Positions 33,073 to 41,508 of a stretch of DNA of 64,000 nt are shown in pieces (position 1 is the stretch's first letter; each line of letters starts with the position of its first letter). The stretch comes from DSWT01 sp035420085 (GTDB lineage: Bacteria; Chloroflexota; Anaerolineae; B4-G1; SLSP01). The stretch lies in contig DAOLUH010000009.1 of assembly GCA_035420085.1 (NCBI GenBank), forward strand, positions 62,001 through 126,000, written 5' to 3'. A program made the translations under genes and the position numbers. The notes under the pieces are model-generated. The model was given only the letters and a program-made list of their open reading frames with translations, ran no database searches and was not told the origin of the DNA.

Positions 33073-33131
33073 GCAGATTTAGCAGATTGAGAAAGTAAAA
33101 AATCTGCTTAATCTGCTAAATCTGCTGACTA
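33057..33131 (+). repeat. GCAGATTTA-type array with 17-bp perfect inverted repeat
   Basis: Left arm 33072-33088 (AGCAGATTTAGCAGATT) and right arm 33110-33126, its exact complement, with a 21-nt A-rich loop. The array begins inside the end of the kinase gene and ends just before GGAGGA of the Nif3 gene. Confidence 0.9.
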
Positions 33132-33148
33132 TTTTTAGGAGGACGATA

Positions 33149-33940
33149 ATGACAACGACAATTCAAGATGTAATTGACGCCATCCTTACGGCGATTCCCG
33201 GCGCGCCGCTGGCGGAGACTGTGGATACGTTCAAGTCCGGCGATCCGGCGCAGCCTGTGACCGGCATCGTGACGACGTTCCTTGCCAGTTACGCCGTGAT
33301 TCAACGCGCGGCGGAACTGGGCGCGAATCTCATCATCACCCACGAGCCGACGTTCTACAACCACCTGGACGAGACTGAGTGGCTGGCGAACGACCCTGTC
33401 TACCAGGCCAAGCGCGCATTGTTGGACAAGCACGGTATCGTCGTGTGGCGGTTCCACGATCACTGGCACATGCATCAACCCGATGGCATCACGACTGGCG
33501 TTGTGCGGGCGTTGGGGTGGGAAGCGTATCTGCCCGACGACACGATGCCCCTTTTCGCAGTGCCGGAAACCACGGTGGGAGCATTGGCGGCAGAATTGAA
33601 GGCGAAGTTGGGGATTTTGACGGTGCGTGTGGTGGGCGACCTGTATATGCCGTGCCGCCGCGTGGGAATGATGGTCGGCGCGGCCGGCGGGACATGGCAG
33701 ATCAACTTTATGAGCGGGCAACCGATGGATGTGCTCATCGCCGGTGAAATCCACGAGTGGGAAACCTGCGAGTACGTGCGCGACGCGATGGCTCAAGGCC
33801 GTCAATTGGCGCTCATCGTCATCGGCCACGCCAACAGCGAAGAGCCGGGGATGGCCTATCTCGTTGAGTGGCTGTGCGCGCGCGTCCCCGATGTGCCGAT
33901 CACGCACGTCCCGGTCGGCGATCCGTTCCAGTTTGTGTAG
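33149..33940 (+). CDS. Nif3-like (DUF34) dinuclear metal-binding protein
   Basis: 263 residues. The metal motif ITHEPTFYNH near residue 65 and later His/Glu residues (AGEIHEWE, IGHANSEEPG) match the Nif3/YbgI fold, a hexameric or trimeric toroid with two metals per subunit. Activity of the family is not settled; some act as GTP cyclohydrolase-like or repair-type enzymes. Presence in a sugar locus hints at a metabolite-repair or hydrolase job here. TAGGAGGACG gives a strong ribosome site. Confidence 0.85.
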   Translation: MTTTIQDVIDAILTAIPGAPLAETVDTFKSGDPAQPVTGIVTTFLASYAVIQRAAELGANLIITHEPTFYNHLDETEWLANDPVYQAKRALLDKHGIVVWRFHDHWHMHQPDGITTGVVRALGWEAYLPDDTMPLFAVPETTVGALAAELKAKLGILTVRVVGDLYMPCRRVGMMVGAAGGTWQINFMSGQPMDVLIAGEIHEWETCEYVRDAMAQGRQLALIVIGHANSEEPGMAYLVEWLCARVPDVPITHVPVGDPFQFV

Positions 33941-33958
33941 TATGCGGATGTTCAAGTG

Positions 33959-33987
33959 TTGTTCTTAAAGCAGGGTCATGGTATGAT
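33959..33987 (+). promoter_or_regulatory. Candidate sigma-70 promoter before Gfo/Idh/MocA gene
   Basis: TTGTTC (33959-33964), 17-nt spacer, TATGAT (33982-33987), in the 121-nt gap after the Nif3 gene. It suggests that the two dehydrogenases and GH4 can be expressed separately from the rest of the locus. Confidence 0.45.
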
Positions 33988-34061
33988 GCGATATGGACAT
34001 AACGTCATCCGCATCGGCCTGGGATGTGGGCCATATCGAACATCTGACAAGGAGTAGACCT

Positions 34062-35090
34062 ATGAAACTCTGTATGATCGGCAATCGGGGCGGACACGAC
34101 AAGTACGTATGGGACGCACTACCCCATTTGCCCCACGTGCGGGTGGTGGGGATGGCGTCCGGCGCGCCGGAGGATGATGTCACACCCTGGCTAAGATACT
34201 GCGACGCGCTGGGCTTCACGCCAGAGGTCTTCAGCGATTACCGGCAGATGCTGGACCAACTCCAGCCCGACATCGTGAGCGTCTGCGGTCCATTTGAGTT
34301 GCACGCTGAGATGTCGGCGGAAGCGTTACGGCGCGGCATTCACGTTATCTCTGAGAAGCCTGTCGCGCTTACGTTCGAGCAACTGGGAATGTTGCGCGCC
34401 GTTTACACCGAAGCCAGGGCGAAATTCCAGGGGTGGTACGCCAACGGTCTCCATTTCGCCGCGTTGATGAACCTGCGCTATGATCCGGCCTTCTATACCG
34501 CGTGGCGTGCCGTGCAAGAGGGCGACATTGGTACGGTGCGCTTGATCAACACGCAGAAATCATACCGCTTAGGCCGCCGCGACGCCTACTACCGCGACCG
34601 GGCGACCTACGGCGGCACGATTCCCTGGGTTGGTGTCCACGCCTTTGACTGGATTTACTGGTTCAGCGGTGAAAAGTTCACCTCCGTCTACGCGACGCAC
34701 TCCACGCAGCATAACCACGACAACGGCGACCTGGAAATGTCGGCACTGTGCCACTTCACGCTCACCGGCGACATCTTCGCCTCCGCCAGCATTGACTACC
34801 TGCGCCCATCTACCGCGCCCACCCACGGCGACGACCGCGTGCGCGTGATGGGGACCGATGGCGCTATCGAAGTGCGCGGCGGGCGAGCCTATCTCATCAA
34901 CGCCGAAACGGAGGGCGAGGCCGAGTTGCCCGTCGCCTGCGAAAAGCAGATTTTCCAGGACTTCGTGGAACACATCGAAGGCAAAACCACCGCGCTCCTC
35001 AGCCCGGAGGATGTCTTCGCCGTCACCGAAGCCTGCCTCCTCGCCCGCCAATCAGCGGATGAGGGGCGCGTCATCACGTTTGAACGTTGA
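34062..35090 (+). CDS. Gfo/Idh/MocA family oxidoreductase 1
   Basis: 342 residues. Rossmann N-terminus without a strict GxGxxG (MKLCMIGNRGGHDKYVW), the dehydrogenase signature EKPVAL near residue 106 (catalytic Lys), and the C-terminal alpha/beta substrate domain (TYGGTIPWVGVHAFDWIYWF with His). Acts on sugars or inositols with NAD(P). Start follows AAGGAG. The final residues (ITFER) and the stop lie in an AACGTT array, so the array was joined to the gene end. Confidence 0.88.
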   Translation: MKLCMIGNRGGHDKYVWDALPHLPHVRVVGMASGAPEDDVTPWLRYCDALGFTPEVFSDYRQMLDQLQPDIVSVCGPFELHAEMSAEALRRGIHVISEKPVALTFEQLGMLRAVYTEARAKFQGWYANGLHFAALMNLRYDPAFYTAWRAVQEGDIGTVRLINTQKSYRLGRRDAYYRDRATYGGTIPWVGVHAFDWIYWFSGEKFTSVYATHSTQHNHDNGDLEMSALCHFTLTGDIFASASIDYLRPSTAPTHGDDRVRVMGTDGAIEVRGGRAYLINAETEGEAELPVACEKQIFQDFVEHIEGKTTALLSPEDVFAVTEACLLARQSADEGRVITFER

Positions 35091-35150
35091 AACGTTAGAA
35101 CGTTGGAACGTTCAAACGTTTCAACGTTCTAACGTTTCAACACTTATCAC
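35078..35150 (+). repeat. AACGTT-type 8-bp array
   Basis: About nine AACGTT units with changing 2-bp spacers, starting inside the dehydrogenase gene end and ending shortly before the start of the second dehydrogenase. Confidence 0.9.
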
Positions 35151-35162
35151 AGGGGTTGTCCA

Positions 35163-36374
35163 ATGAAAAAAGAAGTAGCTGTGGCGATGGTGGCCCTGGG
35201 GGGCTATGGGAATTCGTATCTGGCGGAACTGTTCACGCTGGCGGCGGAACACAACGCGCGTTTTGTCGCCGGGATTGACCCGAATCCGGTGGGCTGCCGC
35301 TATCTGGACGCCTTCAAGGAGACCGGCGTGCCGATCTACCCAGATCTGGACAGCTTCTACGCCGAGTCGTGGGCCGATCTGGTCGTGCTCTCGCCGCCGA
35401 TTCACTTGCACCTGCCGTTTGTGCAGAAGGCGCTGGCGCACGGCTCGCACGTCCTCTGCGAAAAGCCCGTCACGGCGACGGTGCAGGATGCCTGGCAGAT
35501 GGTCGAAGCGCAGCGCGCGTCCGGCAAATTGGTCGGCATCGGCTATCAATGGTCGTACTCGGCGGCGATCCAGGCGCTCAAGCGCGACGTACTGGACGGC
35601 GTCCTGGGTCGCCCGCTGCGGTTGCGGACGAAAGTGTTTTGGCCGCGCGGCGCATCGTACTACGGGCGCAACACCTGGGCGGCGAAGCTCAAAACCCCGG
35701 ATGGAAAGTGGATTCTCGACAGTCCCGCGCACAACGCGACGGCGCACTACCTCCACAACTGCTTCTACATCCTCGGCGACACGCGCGAGACGAGCGCCTG
35801 GCCCGTGGATGTGCAGGCTGAACTCTACCGCGCCAATCCAATCGAGAATTATGATACTGCCGCGATTCGCAGTCGTACCGCTGAAGGCGTCGAGATTCTG
35901 TTCTACACCGCGCATCCCGTCCCCAACAACATCGGCCCGATCTTCAGCTACGAATTCGAGCATGCCGAAGTCACCTACGCGGCGTACAGCGAATCCATAC
36001 TGGCGCGCTTCCGCGATGGCAGCGTGAAGGACTATGGCAATCCGTATGCTGATCAGATCGGTAAGCTCTGGCAGGCCGTGGAGTCTGTGCGAACCGGCGC
36101 GCCCTTGGCGTGCAGCATCGAAGGCGCAATCCCCGAAGTCCTCTGCACCAACGGCGCGCAAGAGTCTATGTGGGAGATCGCCGAGTTTCCAGAGAGCATC
36201 GTCCGTTGCCGCGACGACGGCGACCGCCTGACCTGGGTGGAGGGCTTACAAGAGGCGCTGGAGACCTGCTTCGACCAGGGGAAACTGCCCTCCGAAATCG
36301 GCGCGTACCCGTGGGCCAAGTCCGGCGACCTCATTGACCTGCGCGACTACCGCGAATTCCCGGCGTTTCACTGA
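35163..36374 (+). CDS. Gfo/Idh/MocA family oxidoreductase 2
   Basis: 403 residues, longer than the first. N-terminal VAMVALGGYGNSYLAELF (Rossmann), VLSPPIHLHLPFV, CEKPVTATVQDAW with the catalytic Lys, and the substrate domain with ASYYGRNTWAAKL and SPAHNATAHYLHN. NAD(P)-dependent oxidation or epimerisation of a sugar is likely. A pair of unlike MocA dehydrogenases next to a GH4 enzyme suggests keto-sugar intermediates. Start preceded by the array and GGGG; the site is weak. Confidence 0.88.
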   Translation: MKKEVAVAMVALGGYGNSYLAELFTLAAEHNARFVAGIDPNPVGCRYLDAFKETGVPIYPDLDSFYAESWADLVVLSPPIHLHLPFVQKALAHGSHVLCEKPVTATVQDAWQMVEAQRASGKLVGIGYQWSYSAAIQALKRDVLDGVLGRPLRLRTKVFWPRGASYYGRNTWAAKLKTPDGKWILDSPAHNATAHYLHNCFYILGDTRETSAWPVDVQAELYRANPIENYDTAAIRSRTAEGVEILFYTAHPVPNNIGPIFSYEFEHAEVTYAAYSESILARFRDGSVKDYGNPYADQIGKLWQAVESVRTGAPLACSIEGAIPEVLCTNGAQESMWEIAEFPESIVRCRDDGDRLTWVEGLQEALETCFDQGKLPSEIGAYPWAKSGDLIDLRDYREFPAFH

Positions 36375-36379
36375 GTTTT

Positions 36380-36412
36380 GCCACGTTGGAACGTTCCAAC
36401 GTTCCAACGTTT
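36380..36412 (+). repeat. AACGTT-type 8-bp array (short)
   Basis: Four AACGTT units with spacers gg, cc and cc, six nt after the dehydrogenase stop. Confidence 0.85.
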
Positions 36413-36438
36413 CCACCGATGATCGGTGAAGGATGACA

Positions 36439-37764
36439 ATGTCAGATACAATGGCCAAAATCGTTTTGATTGGCGCGGGGAGCGCGATGTTTACGCAAGG
36501 GCTGGTGGCCGATATGCTGCACTCGCCCGATTTGGGACTGTGGCGCTTGGGCCTGGTGGACATTGACCCGGAGGCGTTGGCGACGGCGGATGGCCTGTGT
36601 CGCCGGATGATCGCTGCTGCCGGCGCGGACATCGCCGTGGAAGCCTCGCTTGACCGGCGCGACGTGCTCCCCGGTGCGGATGTCGTCGTCACCACCATTG
36701 GCGTGGGCAAGCGCCGCGCCTGGGAAGCCGACGTCTTCATCCCGCGCAAGTACGGCGTCTACCAACCCGTCGGTGACACGGTGATGCCCGGCGGCATCTC
36801 GCGCGCCATGCGGATGATCCCCGCGCTGGTGGACATCGCCCGCGACGTAGCGGATTTGTGTCCCGATGCCAAGTTCTTCAACTACAGCAACCCGATGACG
36901 GTAAACTGCCGCGCGATTCGCAAGGCGACGGGCGTGCCGGTGGTGGGCCTGTGCCACGGTACGTTCGATGTGAGCCGGCAACTGGCGCGTTTCGTCGGCG
37001 CGCCGGTGGCGGAAACCACGACGTTGTTCGCGGGACTCAACCACCTTACCTTCATCTTTGATCTGCGCTGGAAAGGCCGCGATATGTGGCCTGTGGCGCG
37101 GGAGAAGCTGACGGCTGAATTGCTGGCCGACTTTGCCGCGCACAACCCTTTCTCGTGGTCGTTGTTCCAGGCTTACGGCGCGTATCCCTCGGCGAACGAC
37201 CGTCACGTGACGGAATTCTTCCCGGAACGCTTCCCCGGCGGCGCGTACTACGGCAAAACGTTGGGCGTGGATGCCTTCTCCTTCGAGGGTACCATCGCGC
37301 ATGGGGATCAGGTCTACGCGGAGATGCAGGCGCAGGCGCTCGGCGCGAAGCCGCTGGACGAGCACATCTTCCATCGCACCGTGGGCGAGCACGAACAGTT
37401 ACTCAGCATCCTGCGCGCGATGCGTGACGACACCCGCGAGCTGTTCGCCGTCAACCTGCCCAATCGCGGCGCGCTCCCGAACTTGCCCACCGAGGCTGTG
37501 CTCGAACTGCCCGCCGTCGCCACTGCAACCGGTCTGCGTCCTATCGCCATTCCCGACTTCTCCGACCCGCTGGCGGCGATTATCGCCCGCAAACTCGCCG
37601 CCGTTGAGCTGACCGTCGAAGCCGCCCTGCGCGGCGACCGTGCGCTCTTCGTCGAGTCCCTGCTCGCCGATGGCGCGGTGACGGATGTAAACATAGCGTG
37701 GAAGATGGCGGATGAACTGTTGGAGGCGCAGAAGGCGTATCTGCCGAATTTCAACCGTGGATAA
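36439..37764 (+). CDS. GH4 family glycosidase (alpha-glucosidase/alpha-galactosidase type)
   Basis: 441 residues. NAD-binding start KIVLIGAGSAMFTQGLVADM, then VVTTIGVGKRRAWEADVF, NYSNPMTVNCRAI and GLCHGTFDV, the family's metal and substrate loops. GH4 enzymes use NAD+ and Mn2+ in an oxidation-elimination mechanism on alpha- or beta-linked sugars. No signal peptide. ATG 36439 is preferred over 36433 since GAAGGA then lies at proper spacing. Last gene of the carbohydrate locus, followed by a bidirectional terminator. Confidence 0.9.
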   Translation: MSDTMAKIVLIGAGSAMFTQGLVADMLHSPDLGLWRLGLVDIDPEALATADGLCRRMIAAAGADIAVEASLDRRDVLPGADVVVTTIGVGKRRAWEADVFIPRKYGVYQPVGDTVMPGGISRAMRMIPALVDIARDVADLCPDAKFFNYSNPMTVNCRAIRKATGVPVVGLCHGTFDVSRQLARFVGAPVAETTTLFAGLNHLTFIFDLRWKGRDMWPVAREKLTAELLADFAAHNPFSWSLFQAYGAYPSANDRHVTEFFPERFPGGAYYGKTLGVDAFSFEGTIAHGDQVYAEMQAQALGAKPLDEHIFHRTVGEHEQLLSILRAMRDDTRELFAVNLPNRGALPNLPTEAVLELPAVATATGLRPIAIPDFSDPLAAIIARKLAAVELTVEAALRGDRALFVESLLADGAVTDVNIAWKMADELLEAQKAYLPNFNRG

Positions 37765-37781
37765 CTACGACAAAGTCTTTG

Positions 37782-37812
37782 TAATCCTGAAAATCCTGTT
37801 AATCCTGTCAAA
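37782..37812 (+). repeat. AATCCTG-type 9-bp array
   Basis: Three units (AATCCTGaa, AATCCTGtt, AATCCTGtc) placed between the GH4 stop and the terminator. Confidence 0.75.
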
Positions 37813-37862
37813 AAAAACCTTCCCGGAAGCCGATCTTTTCTGTCTTCCGGGAGGGTTCTTTT
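37811..37862. terminator. Bidirectional intrinsic terminator
   Basis: 14-bp stem (37816-37829 with 37844-37857, one G-U pair), A-run on the left (37811-37817) and T-rich stretch on the right. It lies between convergent genes, GH4 (+) and the ATP-grasp ligase (-), and can stop transcription from both. Confidence 0.9.
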
Positions 37863-37871
37863 GGTGTCCCT

Positions 37872-38900
37872 TCAGTCGTGGGGACGGTGGTTGTTGTGAC
37901 GGGCGAGGGCGTGATTCAGAATTTCGTTGACGAATTCCTGATATGACTCTCCCGCCACCGCCGCCGATCGCGCGAACCAGTAGCTCGCGTCGATGCCGGC
38001 GATGGGATTGAGTTCGATGACGTGTAACGTACCTTCCGCGTCGAGCCGCATCTCCATCCGGCACCAATCCCGGCAGCCCAACGCCCGGTAAGCGCGCAGC
38101 GCCGTCGCTTCGATGGCGGCCTGGAGTTCCGGGCCGACGTTGGCCGGGCAGATGGATTGGTGGTGGACTTTCGGCGTGAAGTTTCCCCACAGTTCCGGGT
38201 ACCGCGCGATGACCGCCGGGTCCGGCTCGAAGAGCACAATCCCGCGCGGCTGTGAGAAGACGACCTCGGTGATAGGTAGCGGGCGCGGCGGATTGTTCCC
38301 CAGGACGCCGATGGTGAATTCACGACCTTCGATGAATTCCTCGACAATAACCGGTTCGTGGTAGGTTCTGATGAGATACGCGACCTGCCGCCGCAGCGCT
38401 GCCTCGTCATCCACCACCGAATTCTCCGACAACCCTATGCTTGAGCCTTCCTGGAGCAGCTTGACGATCATCGGGAAGCGCAGTGCTGGATTCAAAGGGA
38501 CGTCCGGACTGTTCATCACCTCGAAGCGTGGGGTGGGAATCCTATAATGCAACAGAATCTCCTTCGCGCGTGCCTTATTCAGGCACAGCGCCAGGGTCAA
38601 CGGGCCTGAGCCGGTGTAGGGGAGGCCCAACATCTCGCAGATGGTGGGGACATACGATTCCCGGCTCTCGCCGCGCCGTCCTTCGGCAATGTTGAACACG
38701 ATGTCCGGCGCAACCGCCTTCAACTGCGGGGCGACGCTCTCGTCGGCTTCTAGCAACGTGACGCTGTGTCCGGCGCCTTCCAGGGCGGTTTGGAGACCTG
38801 CAACCGTCTCTTCGGAATCGAATTCTGCCAGCGTATCGGGGGGCTGCCCATCCAACAACTCCGGGTGAATGAGATTATACACTAATGCAACTTTTGCCAT
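37872..38900 (-). CDS. D-alanine--D-alanine ligase-like ATP-grasp protein
   Basis: 342 residues. N-terminal alpha/beta domain (VALVYNLIHPELLDGQPPD), then the ATP-grasp fold with IVFNIAEGRRGESRESYVPTI, TLALCLNKARAKEIL, EEFIEGREFTIGVLG and the C-terminal VIELNPIAGID that supplies metal ligands. It joins two amino acids with ATP; in this family usually D-Ala-D-Ala for peptidoglycan, but stand-alone paralogues make other dipeptides or modify peptides. It lacks the neighbouring mur genes and sits at the end of an efflux operon, so a resistance or special-dipeptide role is possible. Confidence 0.8.
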   Translation of the reverse strand: MAKVALVYNLIHPELLDGQPPDTLAEFDSEETVAGLQTALEGAGHSVTLLEADESVAPQLKAVAPDIVFNIAEGRRGESRESYVPTICEMLGLPYTGSGPLTLALCLNKARAKEILLHYRIPTPRFEVMNSPDVPLNPALRFPMIVKLLQEGSSIGLSENSVVDDEAALRRQVAYLIRTYHEPVIVEEFIEGREFTIGVLGNNPPRPLPITEVVFSQPRGIVLFEPDPAVIARYPELWGNFTPKVHHQSICPANVGPELQAAIEATALRAYRALGCRDWCRMEMRLDAEGTLHVIELNPIAGIDASYWFARSAAVAGESYQEFVNEILNHALARHNNHRPHD

Positions 38901-38997
38901 CCTATTCTCCTTTGCGTGTTATATGATTTTGAAACTACATACAAAGCAGTTTAGTTTACCCGAAAATGGCCTGTTGCCTAGTGCGGCTTCTCGTGGA

Positions 38998-39036
38998 AAG
39001 ACGTTCAAACGTTGGAACGTTCCAACGTTTGAACGT
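38998..39036 (-). repeat. AACGTT-type 8-bp array
   Basis: Units of AACGTT with spacers (ca, gg, cc, tg) in the gap between the HlyD and ligase genes, just after the adaptor stop on the minus strand. The rest of the gap 38901-38997 shows nothing distinctive. Confidence 0.85.
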
Positions 39037-39060
39037 CTTGATGCTGTGCTTTTGGGGCGT

Positions 39061-41382
39061 TTATTCCTGCGCTGTCGCGTTGATTTCCACCGCAGCCTTC
39101 ATCCCCCACAACAACGCGGGCGTGGGCGCATCCAGCTTGACGACGATCGGGAACGCCACATCGCCGCGATAGAGGACGCCCTGCGGTTCGATCTGCGCCA
39201 CGCGCCCGGCGAAGACGGTCTCCGGCAGCGCATCCACTTTGACCGTGACCGCTTGCCCAACGCTGACGTGGCTCACGTCATTCTCCAGCACATCGCGGGT
39301 GCGTACCTGCAACCGGTCAAGCGTCGCCAACACGATGACGGGGCGTTCCGGTGTGACGAGATCCCCGGTTTCTGCGTAGACTTGCGTGACCGTGCCGGCG
39401 AACGGGGCGCGCAGTTCGGTGTGCGCCAACGCAGCCTGGGCGGCGGCGAGCGCGGCTTCCGCTTGTTGCACCGCAGCCTGCGCCACGGCGACATCTTCGG
39501 CGCGTGGCCCGGCCTGCGCCAGCGTGAGTTGCGCCTGCGCTGCAGCGAGCTGCGCTTCGGCCACGCGGACGCCCGCATCCGCAACCTGCGCCTGGGCCGC
39601 GAACACGCGCGGGATTGTGGTGAGCCGCGTCTGGGCCGCAGCGATCTTTGGCTCGACGATGGCGATCTGCTCGCGCAGGGTTTGGGCGCGCTTGTCGTCC
39701 CCGCCGTCTTTGGCCCATTGCCACTGCGCTTCGAGTTGGCGTTTTTCGGCCCGCGCCGCTTCGAGTTGGGCGCGTACGGCAGCGATCTGCGCCTCGCGGC
39801 CTGCCGTGGTCAGTTGATTGCGCAGCGCGACAGCCCGCGCCACATCGCCTTCGGCGGCCGCAACCTGCGCTTCGGCGGCGGCGATGACCTCCGGGCGCGG
39901 CCCGGTCTGTGCCAATGCCAACCCGGCCTGCGCCGTCGCCAGCGCCGCTTCCGCCTGGCGTACAGCGGCTTCCGCGTGCGTCGCATCGAGCCGCGCCAGC
40001 ACGTCCCCGGCCTGCACGCTCGTTCCCGGCTGCACCAGCACCTCGACGACCTTGCCGGGGATACTGAACCGCGCCTCCGCCCACCGTTCCGGCTCAATTA
40101 CAGCTTCGGCAATGATGGTGGTTGGTAACTGGTAATCGGTGATTGGGGATTCGCCATTTGCCATTTGCCATTCGCCATTCGCCATTCGTAATTCGCACTT
40201 CGCCGTCATCCCCCACATTGCCCAGGTCGGCATCGCGTCCAATTCAATGAAAACCGGGTAGATCACATCGCCCAGGTAATCCTGACCCTGGCGGTCGATG
40301 CGGGTAACGCGCCCGGTGAACGCTGCATCGGGCCGGGCGTCGAAGGTGATGTTTACAGGCTGGCCCTCGCTCACACGCGCGATGTCGAGTTCGGTCAGGT
40401 CTTTGGTGCGGATGCGCAGCGCGTCGAGTGTCGCCAGGGTGACCAGGGCGCTGCCGGACGCGGTGACGTCTCCAGGGTGGACGGCGACTTTGCTGACGAT
40501 GGCGTCGAAGGGCGCCGTCAACGTGCGGTCGGCGAGCAGGGTGCGGGCGGCAGCCAGCGCCGTCTCGGTCTCACGGACGGCGGCTTCGGCCACGGTGACT
40601 GTCGCGGCGGTCGCGCCAGCCCGCGCCAGATCGAGTTGCGCCTGCATCGCGTCACGCTGCGCCAGCGCGGTCTGGACGTTGGCCTGCGCGGCGGCGATCT
40701 GCGCGCCGGTTGGGCTGCGCAGAGCGGCGAGTTGCGCTTGCGCGGCATCCAGCGCCGCTTGCGCTGCCGTCACCTGCGCGCGTGCCAGCTCCTCGTAGGT
40801 GCCGAGCGCCGGGCAGATGTTTTGCGTGCTGCCGTCCGGCATGGTGACGTCGAAGCACTGCAGCGTGTCGGCGTGCTTTTGACTGACCTGTCGATAGCCG
40901 AACTCCGCCGCCGCAATCGCCGTCTGCGCCACGGCGACGTCGGCTTCGAGTCCGGTCACCCGGCTGGCGGCAAGCAGCGCTGTAGTTTGCGAGATCACGG
41001 CCTCGGCGACGCCCACCTGTGCTTCGAGGGCAGCGATTTGTTCCGGGCGTGTACCGGCCCGCGCCAGTCCTAATTGGGCTTGCGCTGCGTTCAGCGCGGC
41101 CTCGGCCTGGCGGATGGCGAGCTGCGCGTCGGTGTCATCCAACCGCAGCAGCACGTCGCCTGCGCGGACCGCGTCGCCGTCGACCACGAACACCTCGGCG
41201 ATGGCGCTGCTGTCCGCCGCGCGCAGCGTCACCCAACGCGCCGGTTCGACGGTGCCTTCCACGCTCAACACATCCGTCTCCGCCTTGACCGGTGGCAGAA
41301 CCGGTTCCGTCGTCGCACTCAACGCCGCATTACACCCTGTTAGTGACAAAACTCCGATCAGTAAAATGCGCCAGGTTTTCAT
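39061..41382 (-). CDS. Double-length HlyD/MacA-type periplasmic adaptor lipoprotein
   Basis: 773 residues, twice the usual adaptor length. Signal peptide with lipobox (LIGVLSLTGC). Two complete modules: residues about 40-385 and about 425-770, each with a biotinyl-lipoyl-like hairpin (GDAVRAGDVLLRLDDTDAQ; GTSVQAGDVLARLDATHAE), a long alanine-rich coiled coil, the second lipoyl half (TLTAPFDAIVSKVAVHPGD; ELRAPFAGTVTQVYAETGD) and a beta barrel ending WGMTAKCEL or WGMKAAVEI. The junction is a repeat array (40121-40206). It links the FtsX-type permease to the cell exterior. Confidence 0.9.
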   Translation of the reverse strand: MKTWRILLIGVLSLTGCNAALSATTEPVLPPVKAETDVLSVEGTVEPARWVTLRAADSSAIAEVFVVDGDAVRAGDVLLRLDDTDAQLAIRQAEAALNAAQAQLGLARAGTRPEQIAALEAQVGVAEAVISQTTALLAASRVTGLEADVAVAQTAIAAAEFGYRQVSQKHADTLQCFDVTMPDGSTQNICPALGTYEELARAQVTAAQAALDAAQAQLAALRSPTGAQIAAAQANVQTALAQRDAMQAQLDLARAGATAATVTVAEAAVRETETALAAARTLLADRTLTAPFDAIVSKVAVHPGDVTASGSALVTLATLDALRIRTKDLTELDIARVSEGQPVNITFDARPDAAFTGRVTRIDRQGQDYLGDVIYPVFIELDAMPTWAMWGMTAKCELRMANGEWQMANGESPITDYQLPTTIIAEAVIEPERWAEARFSIPGKVVEVLVQPGTSVQAGDVLARLDATHAEAAVRQAEAALATAQAGLALAQTGPRPEVIAAAEAQVAAAEGDVARAVALRNQLTTAGREAQIAAVRAQLEAARAEKRQLEAQWQWAKDGGDDKRAQTLREQIAIVEPKIAAAQTRLTTIPRVFAAQAQVADAGVRVAEAQLAAAQAQLTLAQAGPRAEDVAVAQAAVQQAEAALAAAQAALAHTELRAPFAGTVTQVYAETGDLVTPERPVIVLATLDRLQVRTRDVLENDVSHVSVGQAVTVKVDALPETVFAGRVAQIEPQGVLYRGDVAFPIVVKLDAPTPALLWGMKAAVEINATAQE
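40121..40206 (-). repeat. In-frame GCCATTY-type array at the junction of the two HlyD modules
   Basis: 7-bp units GCCATTT, GCCATTC and GTAATTC (plus-strand reading), preceded by TTGGTAACTGG-type units. On the coding strand they read ATGGCAA/ATGGCGA and encode LRMANGEWQMANGES. The array lies exactly between the duplicated modules. Confidence 0.88.
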
Positions 41383-41393
41383 CGTGTACCTCC

Positions 41394-41508
41394 GTTATGA
41401 GAAATGAGAAATGAGAAATGAGTAATGTGTAATCGTAAAACCTCTCACTGTTCTTCACTCTTCACTCTTCACTCTTTACTCTTCACTCTTTACTCATTTC
41501 CTTAATTG
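41394..41508 (-). repeat. GAGAAAT/GAGTAAA-type array with inverted half
   Basis: Left half GAGAAAT, GAGAAAT, GAGTAAT units; right half CTTCACT, CTTTACT units, with 25 or so unique bases between. Fills the whole gap between the permease and adaptor genes. Confidence 0.88.

Noticed and set aside
38869..40128. 419-codon plus-strand frame across the adaptor gene
   Set aside because: Low-complexity Arg/Leu/Gly sequence caused by the alanine-rich coiled coil on the other strand.
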